This document shows, piece after piece, positions 1-11,227 of a DNA stretch of 64,000 nucleotides (its first letter is position 1; every line of letters starts with the position of its first letter). The translations under genes and the position numbers were made by a program. The notes under the pieces were generated by a model that made no database searches, was not told where the DNA came from, and was given only the letters and a program-made list of their open reading frames with translations. The stretch is from Gonatopus flavifemur. Its lineage: Eukaryota > Arthropoda > Insecta > Hymenoptera > Dryinidae. Location: positions 1,178,001 through 1,242,000 of the forward strand of contig JAFFJZ010000014.1 of NCBI GenBank assembly GCA_018340375.1, given 5' to 3'.

Positions 1-1
1 T

Positions 2-1666
2 CGTTTGCCCAGAATATCGCGACTCAACCTGGTGGGTGACCTCGGAACCCGCCGGGATCGACTGCTTCGACATTCTCCACGAGTCGAAGGGGACGAGACG
101 GTACAGTGGTTGGACCAGGATGGGTTACCGTGGCGAGCCCGATCGGTAATAGCGCACAACAATACCGTAGTCTCGGAAAATCCCGTGCCGTCGGCTGAGA
201 GTAGCCGCATTGATCACACTACTGCTGATTTGGATCCACCCAGTGTGACCACCGTCGCTATTTCTACCGCTACCGTGACCACTGTCACCGTGACACAGTC
301 GGCTATGTCGACGGGACTTCCCTCAGTTTGGGAGTATCGTGGGCCAACCAACCCCTTGTTTTTCGGTGCTTCGATCCCAAATATGGCTTCAATGTCGACT
401 TCAACACCGTGTCCGCCCTGGCGTGGGAATTTGTATCCCACGGTTCCTTTAGAACAAGAACATTTCCAAGGATTGAGTCAAACAATGGGTTATCCCATAA
501 ACCCATATTGGTACCCCTACTCGTACCCTCCGAATGCATCAACGACTATTTCGGTACATTCGGTACGTTCGCGCCATTCAAGTTCGTCTTCTGCCAATTA
601 TCGTATCCCGACTCCCGGATCGCGAGTGATACCGTCAAGTTTCTTAGGCCACACCATGCCCTTATCTCAATCCTCTCTGCGATCGCACGATGCATCACAA
701 CATATACGTGCCGCGATCACGATTGCTGGCAACTGGAAACTTTCGTTTGCTGGTTCGCCTAACGAGTCGAAAGAATATCGAAACGTTTCGGGCCTTACCG
801 AGGATGAACTTCTGGCGGTCTTATCTTCAATGTTTCAAGACAAAGCCTCGAACTGGTACCGCGTTCCCGTCAAGTATTTCCGCAGTTTCGATGAGTGCCA
901 CCAGAGCTTCCGACGGAGATACGAGGACCCTTCGTCCCACCAAAAGGTAGCACTGCAAGCTTCGAGTGGAACCCGAGGTCCCGATGAGGACGTCGGCGAT
1001 GTTATTACCGCCGTCGAAGGACTTTGGCAGTATGAACAGCCACCCTACGACGTGCAGCGTCAATTGGATGCAGCTTTCAACAACCTGCAACCAGTCTATC
1101 ACAGCAAAATTGAACGAAACCAGTTCTCGACGTATCGAGAATTAATGGATATCGCCTTGCGGGTTTCGAAGCAGCTCCGACCAATCGATTACCGCTCATT
1201 CCCGCCGCCGGAGTCCCTTCCCGTTCCGAAATTTGCGTACAAACCGACGAAACGCCGGACCCAGCGTGAAGAAATTCACACCGTCGAAGATATGCGAATC
1301 TCAAGTCCCGTACGAGACCCACCCGTCAACTCGAAACCGACCAACCAAACATATGCGGAAGTAACCTCTCCGGAAAAGGTAGATACCGTCAAAGCCGCAG
1401 TTGAGAATTCTGTGGAATCTCGGGAGCATACCTCCCGCACGCGTACCGTATCGTCCTCGTCTACCGCGAGTTCGCAACAATCTACCGATTCTGAGGTCAG
1501 TTTCCAGGGAAACCACTGGGATTGTGGAAAATCAGGCCACCGATTCTTGCAGTGTAAGGAGAAGCGGAAAATATTTCGTTATCGCTGTGGGAAGAAGGGA
1601 GAATATGCTGAGTCTTGCCCAAAATGTGATCCGGGAAACATGAGAGGGGGCCCAGACGGGTCCTAA
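2..1666 (+). pseudogene. gag: retrotransposon Gag polyprotein (degenerate zinc knuckles)
   Basis: The frame is open from the window edge to a TAA at 1664, giving about 553 residues, so the true start may lie outside. The first 220 residues are Ser/Thr/Pro-rich. Residues about 235-400 look like a retrotransposon Gag capsid domain, with NWKLSFAGSPNE near the start and ASNWYRVP in the middle. A basic linker follows. Two CCHC zinc knuckles sit at about residues 503-542, and both are damaged: in the first (WDCGKSGHRFLQC) the first Cys position is His, and in the second (YRCGKKGEYAESC) the first Cys is Arg and the His is Glu. Intact knuckles bind the element RNA during particle assembly, so this Gag would probably package poorly. 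The protease lies downstream in another frame. Confidence 0.7.
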
Positions 1667-1848
1667 GGGCCACCCCTACTCAATACCGGACCACGATACC
1701 GCCGGATAGGGTAGTGGGGTTGACTTCCGGAAAAATTTTGCAGAATAATCTAACCAATCCTCCCGTATTACCGAGTTGAAATCCCGACTTCAACCAAATC
1801 GAGTCGATTGACGAAAATTATACCGCGAATGATTGTCGTAGAAGGAAT

Positions 1849-2520
1849 TTGAATGGTTGCATTGAGGATGATACCGGAACTTCGACCAGTACTTCCGGAA
1901 AATTTATCGTCGAGGCGATGATCCATGTGACTGACAATATTTTCCGTCCCAAAGGCAGTGTGAGTTCGGAAGGGAATACCGTAAATATCGGGCACGATGT
2001 CGAAAGTGATCGGGTCAATTCCGTGAAAGTATCTTCGGTTTGGGACGGCTTTAGTTCTGTAACTTTGTATATCGAGGATGAGATTCCGAGAGCCCACGGT
2101 CTTGATGAGGCTGATACGATTACCAGTGGGCTCTATCAGTATTGCAATCTCATCGAAGCAGATTGGGATTGCCGATCCTATATCGATATCGAGATCGCGG
2201 GACAGTCTTCTCGCGCCTTGCTGGATAGAGGAGCTTCCCGTACATTCTTTCGTCACTTGAATTCAGATTTATTACGGAAGTCAAATGCTACCGTTCGTGA
2301 GCCTACCTGTAGAACGGTGAGGGTCGCTGACGGCCGTACCGACCCTCTTAGGGGGGAGGTAGACATTCCGGGGAAATGTAAGGGCGTGGAAAGACGTATG
2401 GGTTGCGTCATCTATCCCGCATTGGACATTGATTGCGTACTAGGTATCGATTTTGTGGAAATTTTCGAGATTTGGATTGATGGACCGGGAAATCGATGGA
2501 GATTAGACTCTGACCCATGA
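1849..2520 (+). pseudogene. retropepsin-type aspartic protease of the gypsy element
   Basis: About 220 residues are open here. Near residue 105-130 is IDIEIAGQSS followed by ALLDRGASRTFF, which matches the active-site region of retroviral-type proteases, where DTG or DSG is expected. Here the catalytic triplet reads D-R-G, so activity is doubtful. About 90 residues later DIDCVLGIDF matches the conserved C-terminal flap and helix region. In the family this enzyme dimerises and cleaves Gag-Pol. The frame differs from gag and the 180 bp between them contain stops. A TGA at 2518 ends the frame, and recognisable pol-linker sequence continues past it until LINE A begins. Confidence 0.65.
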
Positions 2521-3024
2521 AACTGGCATTCTTCAGTGCCGGTAGACCGTAATATCTCAGAAATAGTTTGTGACGGGGGTCGGAAACTTTGTCCAATATC
2601 GAGCGAGAGGAATTGAGAGCGATACTGGATGTTGAGAATCGCAGTAAAGTTGTGACAACGTGAAATGTTTCGCTCTCTCCAAAATTTCGTAATTCAATGA
2701 TTTATCGTGCACACTTAATCCTCATTCTTTGTTATATTGTTGATTGTTCCATTAGCAGGCTTATTGTGTGAATTTCTCCGGACGACTGTGTTTTCGCACG
2801 CGATTTTTGGTGAATCTATTCCTAGTACATTGGTTTATCCACGCGTCGTTACATATTGTTTCAACAAGGTCGATCCTATTCATTGATACTTATACACATC
2901 TCGTGTACTCACGTATAATGAGACACTCTTCGTGTGTGCGTGTGTGTTCACCTCGGTACAGTGGATCTCATACTTCCCGTTTATTGGAATTCAAGAATTC
3001 TTGTATCATCATATGAACTTGAAA

Positions 3025-3843
3025 ATGCCTGGAAAAGTGTGTGAAGGATGTCCCAGAGTTGTGGATGAACCGGTATCTTGTGCTTCATGCAGTGTTATGT
3101 CTCATCCTGGTTCGTCGTGTTCAGCGAGAAGTCACCATCCATGGCTTATTGGAGTACTGATTGACTGCAAGGGGCCTCTCCCGTTTTTTGATACTTCTGT
3201 TGATCTTGCGGGAGGATTTGATGGCGTGTTGGATCAGTCAGGTTTTTTATCGGAAATTCAGAGCATCGTTGATTCTGCTTGTTCGAAACTCAGCAACCAG
3301 CTCAACCCGTTTGGGATCGAATTAAATTCTTCATCCAACACTGTGGCGGAATTATCCACGGGATTATCCACCTTGGTATCATCTGCCCCTCCTTCTTCAC
3401 AAGGTTTCTACAATGAGGAAGATTTGATAGATAAGCTGGATGAACGACATCGGAGGGCATGTAACATTCTACTCTTGAACGTTGAAGAATCTTCGAGGGA
3501 TGGGTCTCCTGATCATGTTATAGTTACTGATCTTCTTCAAAAAATCAGACCTGATACTTACGACAATGTGCAGATTCGTCGTATCGGTGAAAAAAAGGAT
3601 GCTTCTAAAACTCGTCCGATCTGTGTCACATTTGCATCACGGAACATACCCATTGGGATTCTTCGTAACAAATCGTTGTACAATGGTTGAATTAGAATAT
3701 CGCAAGATCGTACCTTAGAGCAACGGAATCATCTGTCGACCTTACGTGAAGAGTTGGAGAATCTGAATGACCCTTCAAGGACTATTCGCTATTTCAATGA
3801 GATACCAAGGATAGTTTCTGCTCACCAAAGAAAAAACGCTTAA
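3025..3843 (+). pseudogene. LINE A ORF1 with Cys/His finger
   Basis: The start chosen is the ATG at 3025 (MPGKVC), which aligns with the start of the intact LINE B copy. The N-terminus has paired Cys and His residues (CEGC, then CASC, then SHPGSSC), resembling the PHD-like or treble-clef finger found in ORF1 of some CR1/Jockey LINEs. A Ser-rich linker and a region around RRACNILLLNVEESS follow, where ORF1 proteins usually carry an RNA-binding RRM-like fold. A TGA at 3688 interrupts the frame: LINE B has TCA (Ser) at the same place. After the stop the same frame runs about 50 more residues to the TAA at 3841. The product would bind element RNA if functional. Confidence 0.75.
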
Positions 3844-3851
3844 TCGACCTT

Positions 3852-5784
3852 TTGGTGTATTATCAGAATGTCCGTGGCTTGAGAACTAAACTTGATCAAC
3901 TTCCTTGCTCTGTTGCTATATCAGATCCATGTTATGATATTATCATCTTATCTGAAACCTGGCTGCGCGAGGATATTCTATCTTGTGAAATTGGTTTACA
4001 TGGCTATGCAGTTTATCGTATGGATAGGAACGGACTCACCAGTCAATTTCCACGGGGAGGTGATGTCTTAATCGCCATTAAGGATACCCATCGGAGCTGT
4101 GTCGTCTCGTCTTCTCATTCCAAAGTTGAACATTCTCACGTCAGAGTTTATTTTGGTTTTCTGTCGTTGTTGTTTGGGGCTGTCTACATTCCACCTTCTC
4201 CGGATTCTTCAATGTACTTGGACCATTGTGAAAGCGTTGGCGAAATTCTCCTCAAGGAGACCTTTAACTCCTCATACTTATACGGGGATTCAAATTTACC
4301 TCATATTCCCTGGAGCAATATTGATTCCAAATTATCCTTGTCAGTTTCACCTGGTTCAACTCTCAATGGAATGACTCCTGCGCAATATGTCCTCGAATAT
4401 TTCAATGGATTGAATTTTCTGCAACTCAATACTTCCGGAAATCCTCATGGTAACATACTTGATCTTATTTTTTCTGATAACGATCGTATTGATGTCAATA
4501 TTGCTCCGGATCCTTTTCTCGCGTGTGACAACTTTCATCCTTCTCTTGTATCTAAGCTCAACCTACGTGAAGGTGTTTTACTGGTCCTCAATAAAATCAT
4601 CAAATATAATCTTAATGAGGCGGATTACAGTGCAATTTGTGGATATTTAGGGTCTATCAACTGGGACGATGAATTGCGTAATCTCAATGTTATTGAAGCT
4701 GTTGATTTTTGTATCTTCATTCATGAAATGCAGTTGATTCATTCGTACCCTAGTATGTATTGAGGAATAGTTCTTATCCAAAATGGTTCTCTTCAGAATT
4801 AATGAAACTCATTCGTCAAAAGAAAATTCCTCACAATAGGTACAAAGAGTCAAATTGCTTCGAAGATTACTCAATCTCCAGGCACTCGCGAGCTCAATGT
4901 AAAGTTCTGACTCGCCAATGTTACTTGTCTGATCTTCATTACGTTCAGGGGTCCATTCCTCCAAATGTCAAAACCTTCTAGAACTTCGTTATTAGTAAGC
5001 GGAATCAGAACGGTATACCCCTGGCGATGCATTGAGACAGTACTATTCGCGATACTGGTATTGCTATTTCGAACTTATTTGCATCTCTTTTCAGATCAGC
5101 TTATCAGAATTATCCTGTTGTTCCTTGTAATTCACCAGAATCTACTCTCAATGTCAATCTTTCCGATTGATCCATCAATATCGGTGAAGTGTTCAATGAA
5201 ATCTCATCCTTGAAAACTTCTTCCGGTCCTGACGATGATGGTATTCCTCCTAATTTGCTGACATCTTGCAAGTTCGTCATTTCTCGGCCTTTGTGGTTGA
5301 TCTTCAACAGCTCTTTATCCTCTGGAATATTTCCTTCTCAATGGAAATCCAGCTTGATTACTCCTATCTTCAAATATGTGGACCGTTTTGACGTGAGAAA
5401 CTATAGACCAATCAGTGTCATGAATGTTATGCCGGGAATTTTCGAAGATATAGTTACTGATAAAATAACACCACTGTTTCCTGATATACTTCCTGATTTC
5501 CAGCATGGCTTCACTGCTGCAAGATCTACCGTGACTCACTTGTCTATTTTTTCTCATGTCGTGTCCTCTGCGCTTGATCAAAATGCCCAAGTGGATACTA
5601 TATATACGGACTTCTCAAAGGCTTTCGACAGAGTTGATCATAATATATTGGTAAATAAATTAAGCAATTTAGGTATTCGCAGCAATTTTCTGTCATGGTC
5701 ACAGAGTTATATTCTGAATCGTACGCAATCAGTTTGTGTCTCTCAATATTTTTCTGATTCATTTTTTGTATTCTCAGGTGTACC
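3852..5784 (+). pseudogene. LINE A ORF2: endonuclease and reverse transcriptase (broken)
   Basis: The first 300 residues form an APE-type endonuclease: YYQNVRGLR at the start, SETWL, YGDSNLPHIPW where GDFN is usual, LDLIFSD, and FHPSL near the end. The Asn-to-Ser change region and a final frameshift at about 4763 suggest loss of function. Several frames then carry the linker. The reverse transcriptase is open at 5189-5788, with SSGPDDDGIPP, ITPIFK, NYRPIS, QHGFTAARST and YTDFSKAFDRVDH in the expected order of fingers and palm motifs. Translation is cut at SGVP by the MITE at 5785. The catalytic ADD box lies beyond it at 6741-6915. In the family this protein nicks target DNA and copies the element RNA into it. 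Confidence 0.85.
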
Positions 5785-6740
5785 CTAGACAGCACCGAAA
5801 TTTCTCGTGACGTTTTAGAAACGTGTCCATAGTTTTCGAGATTTGATTCTGGAAACATCATTGTTCTAGATGTTTTGAAAACGTTTTTTTTCCATGCATT
5901 CCGCAAGATTTTGAAAATGTTATCCTCATGTTCTTGGGTCCTTTTTGAAACGTTTCTGAAATATTAAACCAAATGGGTATTCGTAATATGTTTGCATAAT
6001 ACTTTGAGATGAGACTGGGAACATCAACTTCAATATAATTTATGCACAATTATATTCAATCAAACCATCATAGAGAATCGAAGGATTGTTTTGAAAATTC
6101 TATAATTTCCTCTATTTCTTTAACATGTATGAATGATGAATCTTTCAAATACAATCAAAATCATGGATTTGAGCATTCTGATGTGTTAGTGCGTCACCTT
6201 TCCATCCACTGAGAAGAGGAAAACCTGTGCTCGTAGTATGTCGGAATATACACGGAGAGAAATTTCCAGAGCTATATAACCAAGAATTCAATGTGATCAA
6301 AACTTCACTTCATTCAATGAAAAATCAGCTCACTTCCACTTAAACTCGCTCAAAATTCAAATATTTCACGTAAATAGTTCAATATCATTAAATTCTCACG
6401 TTCCGAATGATATCATTGCAGGACTTCTTTGTGGACATCTGTGTGACACATTGCTATGTTTTTAAAATGTGTTCGGAATATTCCAATTCTCCAAGGAATA
6501 ATATGAATCTTAGTGACTGAAAAAGACGAGGAAATCATTCATGCGACGTTTTCAAAACATTCACAATAAAATGTTTACATCACCTCCCACGAAAACGAAA
6601 ATAAAACGTTCTAGGACATTTTCACGTTGTCAAAACATACATGTGACGTTTTGAAAACATCCTGGGACGTTTCGGGCACGTTTTCTAGGTTACCAACCAC
6701 GTTTTGAGAATGTTCTCAAAACGTCCCAGTGCTGTCTGGG
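5785..6740. mobile_element. 956-bp MITE inside LINE A
   Basis: The ends are inverted: CTAGACAGCAC at the left and GTGCTGTCTGGG at the right. The right arm, read on the other strand, starts CCCAGACAGCACTGGGACG, and the left arm also carries a GACGTTTT close to its end. ACC flanks both sides (5782-5784 and 6741-6743), consistent with a 3-bp target duplication; a TA duplication with slightly shifted ends cannot be excluded. LINE B has the uninterrupted site (GTGTACCGCAAG on its sense strand, at about 9300). There is no open frame of note, so it is non-autonomous. Copies of GACGTTTT with short inverted partners recur through the element. Confidence 0.8.
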
Positions 6741-6915
6741 ACCGCAAGCCTCACATCTAGGTCCTTCATTATTTATCATTTCCATTCATGATATCCCTAC
6801 GATTTTCAAGGACTGCACACATCTCCTTCTCGCTGATGACCTGGAACTGTTCATGATTCTGAGAACTCACAGAGATGCTCAAAATCTGCAATCTGATTTG
6901 GATCGGTTACAATCT
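6741..6915 (+). pseudogene. LINE A reverse transcriptase catalytic segment
   Basis: This continues ORF2 after the MITE. The frame reads through PQASHLGPSL and then THLLLADDLELF, which is the palm YxDD-type box. Most LINEs of this group have FADD; here the first residue is Leu, and LINE B keeps Phe (HLFADDLKLF). The segment ends at AATCT, where LINE B is inserted in the opposite orientation. The coding sequence resumes at about 12450 with the C-terminal part of the protein. Confidence 0.75.
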
Positions 6916-7170
6916 CATTTATTTATTTATCTATTCATTTTGTTCATACGGGTATGAAAGACCCTTTGGTACATAGAATATACATTATTCGAACCACATC
7001 ATATATATCTTGCATCAAAGCATGAGCCATCATGTTGAGCTCGACCACATGCATCTTATATTACAACAACAGTTAACGTGTATAATTATAGGTGAAAAGG
7101 ACAATTAGATATTGAATTTGACAAATAAGAGAAAGAGAATTTGCAAGATCAGAATGAGATCAAAATAATT
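6916..7170 (-). other. LINE B 3' end and tail
   Basis: The reverse complement matches the LINE A 3' end at about 13145-13401: the last codons of ORF2, a short 3' UTR with ACGTTAACTGTTGTTGTAATA, a short stem GGGTC..TACCCG and then the tetranucleotide tail. It is separated from the rest of LINE B by the RTE insertion. Confidence 0.8.
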
Positions 7171-9056
7171 AAAGAAATTCTCGATTTAATTAATGAAAGG
7201 AGGAAATACAAGAATAAGAATAGTGGACAAGATCAGCAGACATACAAGGCACTGAGGAATAAAATAATCAGAGAATGAAGGAAAGCAAAAGAACAATGGT
7301 TGGAGGGGGAATGTCAAGAGATTGAAGTGAGATTACATTGAGCAAAAATTGATGAGGCATACAGGATTTGGCCAAATGAAATCAAGAAGCAGTAAGATTG
7401 AAGATCCTCTAGGTAGACAATTGATAAGAACGGAAGAAGGATAGAACAATGGATTAATCAAGATCTGTATAGAGGAGGCGATAATATGGGATTCTCAGAG
7501 AGGGAGGAAGATGTCGATGAAGAAGAATTGGGAGAATCAATTTTGAGATCAGAATTCGACGGGGCTTTGGAAGAATCGAAGAATAACAAAGCGCCAGGAA
7601 CAGATGGCATAAGTGTGGACCTTATCAAAGCCCCCGGTCAGGGAACTCGTGACGCAGTGTTCGAATTGGTCAGAGATATGTATGAAATAGGCGAAGTACC
7701 GAAAGATTTCCAGAAGAATGAAATTGTCGCCATTCCAAAAAAACAAGGAGCAGACAAATGCGAGAACTACAGAACGATCAGTTTGACTTCACATGCCTCG
7801 AAAATACTGAAAAAAATCATATACAGCAGAATAGAGAATGAAATAGAGAGTAGATTAGCAGAAGATCAGTTCGGTTTTAGCAAAAATAGGGGAACGCGAG
7901 AAGCAATATTAGCACTGAGAACAGTAGTAGAGAAAAGTCTAGAGTTGAAAAATTCTGTGTATATAGGTTTTGTAGATATACAACAAGCATTCGATAATGT
8001 TGAGTGGGAGGAGATGTCTACGATTTCGGAAAAGGGAGGAATCAATTCCAGGGATAGGAGAATAATTTATGAATTATATAAGAATCAAACCGCAATCATA
8101 GAAATAGAGGGTCAAAAAGGAGGAGCACAAATTAGGAGAGGGGTGAGACAAGGATGCTCACCATCGCCATTGATTTTTAGTTTGTATATAGAAGAAGCGA
8201 TGAACGAAGTGAAGGAACAAGTGCAATTGAAATTACAGATTCAAGGTGAAAATGTAAGCATGTTGAGATTTGCGGATGACATAGCTATATTAGCTACGAG
8301 TGGTGCTGAGTTAGAAAATACTCTCAACACTATGAAAAAAATATTACTGGACAAAGATTGTATGAATATAAATAAGGACAAAACAAAATTCATGAATTGT
8401 ACAACAGCGAACACATCAAGAAGAACGAAAATCAAAATGGATGCAGAGACAATTCAGCAAGTCAAAGAATTTAAATATCTAGGGAGCATAATTACAGAAA
8501 ACGGTAAAAGCGAAAGAGATATAAGAGCAAAAATAGCACAAGGGAAACAGGCTTTTCACCAAAAGAAACAGTGACTATGTTTGAAGAATAATAGCTTAGC
8601 GTGAGGAAGAAATTCTTGAAGAGTTACGTTTGGAGCACAGCATTATATGGTTGCAAAACTTGGACGATTGGAAAAATGGACCAACGAAGACTTGAAGCTT
8701 TTGAAATGTGGTGTTATAGGAAGATGCTTAGAATGAAGTGGATAGAGAAAGTAAGAAATGAAGAAGTACTTGGGAAGGTGAATGAAGAAAGAAGCCTCCC
8801 GAGGCAGGTCGTGAAAAGAAGAAGTAATCTGATAGGACACACATTGAGGCATGATAGCTTATCGGAAACAATATTGGAAGGGGGAAGAATGGTAAAACTC
8901 GAAAGGTAGACTTAGATTGAGTTATATGAAGCGAATTATACCAGATGAGGGTTGCCGTAGATATGCAGAAAGTAAGCGGTTAGCGGATAATCGACAGGGT
9001 TGGAGGATTTCATCGAACCAGTCATAAGACTCATTATTTCATGATGATGATGATGA
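7171..9056 (+). mobile_element. RTE-like LINE copy C, 5'-truncated, inside LINE B
   Basis: A non-LTR retrotransposon fragment in the plus orientation. It starts in mid-ORF2 (compare 36295 onward in copy F) and ends with the family's typical end: a motif GACTGGTT or a variant, then a short run of ATG/GAT units (about 9041-9056) instead of poly-A. The same terminus appears in copies D (13402) and E (18165). 5' truncation is normal for LINE insertion. LINE B sequence lies on both sides, but about 0.6 kb of B is missing at the junction, so the insertion came with a deletion or the region was later rearranged. Confidence 0.8.
7486..8925 (+). pseudogene. RTE-like reverse transcriptase (copy C)
   Basis: A 362-residue stretch is open from 7486 to 8574, followed after a frame change by about 100 residues to 8909. 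Reverse transcriptase motifs appear in order: NNKAPGTDGIS, IVAIPKKQG, YRTISL, EDQFGFSKNRGT, GFVDIQQAFDNVEW, RRGVRQGCSPSPLIF and LRFADDIAIL, the last with both catalytic Asp residues. VKEFKYLGSIITENG is the thumb region. The C-terminal part (STALYGCKTWT, EAFEMWCYRKMLRM) is characteristic of RTE-type insect LINEs. Sequence upstream to 7171 codes for the linker but has several stops. The palm is intact but the whole ORF is not. Confidence 0.85.
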
Positions 9057-11216
9057 AATAGGATTTGTACCTCTATAAAATCACATCGCATTTAGTGAGA
9101 TTTGATGACATATTGGATAGCACACACCTAGATTGTAACCGAACCAAATCAGATTGCAGATTTTGAGCATTTCTGTAAGTTCTCATAATCATGAACAGTT
9201 TCAGGTCATCAGCGAAAAGATGATGTGTGCAGTACTTGGAAATCGTAGAGATATCATTAATGAAAATAAGAAATAATAAAGGACCTAGATGTGAGCCTTG
9301 CGGTACACCTGAGGATACAAGAAATGAATCAAGAACTTATTGAGAGACACGAACTGATTGCGTACGATCCAGAATATAACTCTGTAACCACGACAAGAAA
9401 TTGCTGCGAATACCTAAATTACTTGATTTATTTAACAGTATATCATAATCGACTCTGTCAAAAGCCTTCGAGAAGTCTGTATGAATAGTATTAATTTGGG
9501 CATTTTGTTCAAGCGCAAAGGACACAACATGAGAAAAAATAGACGATTTATTTACGGTAGATTCTCCAGAAGTGAAGCCATGCTGGGAATCAGAAATTAT
9601 ATCAGAAAACGGTGGTGTTATTTTATCAGTAACTATATCTTCAAAAATTTCCGGCATAACATTCTTGATACTAATTGGTCTGTAGTTTATCCTGTCAAAA
9701 CGGTCCCCAGATTTGAAGATAGGAGTAATCAAGCTGGATTTCCATTGAGAAGGAAATATTCCAGAGGATAAAGAGCTGTTGAAGATCAACCACAAAGGCC
9801 GAGAAATGACGAACTTGCAAGATTTCAGAAAATTGGGAGGAATACCATCATCGCCAGGACCGGAAGAAGTTCTCAAGGATGAGATTTCATTGAACACTTC
9901 ACCGATATTGATGTATAAATCGGGAAGATTGACATTGAGAGTAGATTCTGGTAGATTACAAGGGACAACGGGATGATTTTGATGAACTGATCTGAAATAA
10001 GATGCAAATGAGTTCGAAATAGCAATACCAGTATTGCCAATAGTACCGTCTAAATGCATCACCAGGGGTATACCGTTCTGATTCCGCTCACTATTAACAA
10101 AGTTCCAAAAGCTTTTGACATTCGTAGGAATGGACCCTTGAACGTAATGAAGATGAGACAAGTAACATTGGCGAGTCAAAACTTCACATTGAGCTCGCAA
10201 GTGACTGAAGATTAGGTAATCTACAGAGCAATTTGACTCTTTGTACCTATTGTGAGCAATTTTCTTCTGACGAATAAGTTCAATTAATCCCGAAGAGAAC
10301 CATTCTGGATAAGAACTATTCTTCAATACATACTTGGGTACGAATGAATCAACTGCATTATATAAATGGAGCTACGGAAAATCAACAGCTTCAATAACAT
10401 TAAGATTACGCAATTCATCGTCCCAGTTGATAGAACCTAACTATTCACAGATTGCACTGTGATTCGCCTTATTAAAATTATATTTGATGATTTTATTGGG
10501 GACCAGTAAGAGACCTTCACGGAGGTTCAATTTAGATACGAGAGAAGGATGAGAGTTGTCACACGCGAGAAGAGGATCCAGAGCAATATTGACATCAATA
10601 CGATCGTTATCAGAAAAAATAAGATCAAGTATGTCACCATGAGAATTTCTGGAAGTATTAATTTGAAACAAATTCAATTCATTGGAATATTCGAGAACAT
10701 ATTGCGCAGAAGTCATTTCATTGAGAGTCGAACCAGGTAACACTGAGAAAGATAATTTGGAATCAATATTGCTCCAGGAAATATGAGGTAAATTGTGATC
10801 CCCGTATAAGTATAAGAAGTTAAAGCTCTCCTTGAGGAGGATGTCGCCAACCCTTTCACAATGGTCCAAGTACATTGAAGAATCCGAAGAAGGTGGAATG
10901 TAGACAGCCCCAAACAAGAACGACAAAGAACCGAAATGTACGTTGACGTTGGAATAGGAAGATGAGACGACACAGCTCCGATGGGTATCCTCAACGGCAA
11001 TTAAGACACCACCTCCCCGTGGAATTGACTGGTGAGTCCGTTCCTATCCATACGATAGACTGCATAGCCATGTAAACCAATTCCAGAAGATAGAATATCC
11101 TCGCGCAGCCAGGTTTCAGATAGGATAATAATATCATAACATGGATCTGATATAGCAACAGAGCAAGGGAGTTGATCAAGTTTAATTCTCAAGCCACGAA
11201 CATTCTGATAATACAC
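9057..11216 (-). pseudogene. LINE B ORF2: endonuclease and reverse transcriptase
   Basis: On the minus strand the endonuclease starts at 11216 (YYQNVRGLR) and breaks by frameshift near 11001. It resumes at 10926-10441 with YGDHNLPHISW and LDLIFSD. The reverse transcriptase is open from 10326 to 9337 (about 330 residues), with SSGPGDDGIPP, NYRPIS, SQHGFTSGEST and HTDFSKAFDRVDY. A TAA follows VRVSQ. Past the stop the frame continues through SSGVPQGS to HLFADDLKLF (about 9195-9215), so the catalytic box is intact. The region ends at 9057 where the RTE copy C meets it. ORF2 of this family nicks and primes target DNA. Damage is lighter than in LINE A, consistent with younger age. Confidence 0.8.
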
Positions 11217-11227
11217 CGAAGGGTCGA

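Larger units (their letters stand above)
1..2630 (+). mobile_element. Ty3/gypsy-like LTR retrotransposon, 5' part
   Basis: This stretch holds the gag and protease regions of an LTR retrotransposon in the plus orientation. It runs off the left edge of the window, so the 5' LTR is not visible. At about 2631 it is cut by LINE A. The reading frame changes between gag and protease and stops interrupt the part after the protease, so the copy is dead. No reverse transcriptase, RNase H or integrase follows here. A gypsy integrase end in the same orientation lies at 41661-42392, but I cannot show that the two belong to one element. Ty3/gypsy is chosen over BEL or copia from the gag style, zinc knuckles and protease context; that class call is inference. 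Confidence 0.7.
2631..6915 (+). mobile_element. LINE A (Jockey/CR1-type), 5' and central part
   Basis: This is a non-LTR retrotransposon with a roughly 390-bp 5' leader, ORF1, ORF2 and, separated by an insertion, a 3' end at 12450-13401. The 5' boundary is set by comparison with the second copy (LINE B), which starts with the same GTTGAGAA motif. Two elements interrupt it: a MITE at 5785-6740 and LINE B at 6916-12449. The family tail, seen complete in LINE B, is made of TAAA units rather than poly-A. The clade is uncertain: the reverse transcriptase box YTDFSKAFDRVDH fits the Jockey/CR1 group broadly. All ORFs here carry stops or frameshifts. Confidence 0.85.

Noticed and set aside
9291..9976. 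Plus-strand frames of 65-96 codons
   Set aside because: They are shadows of the minus-strand LINE B reverse transcriptase.
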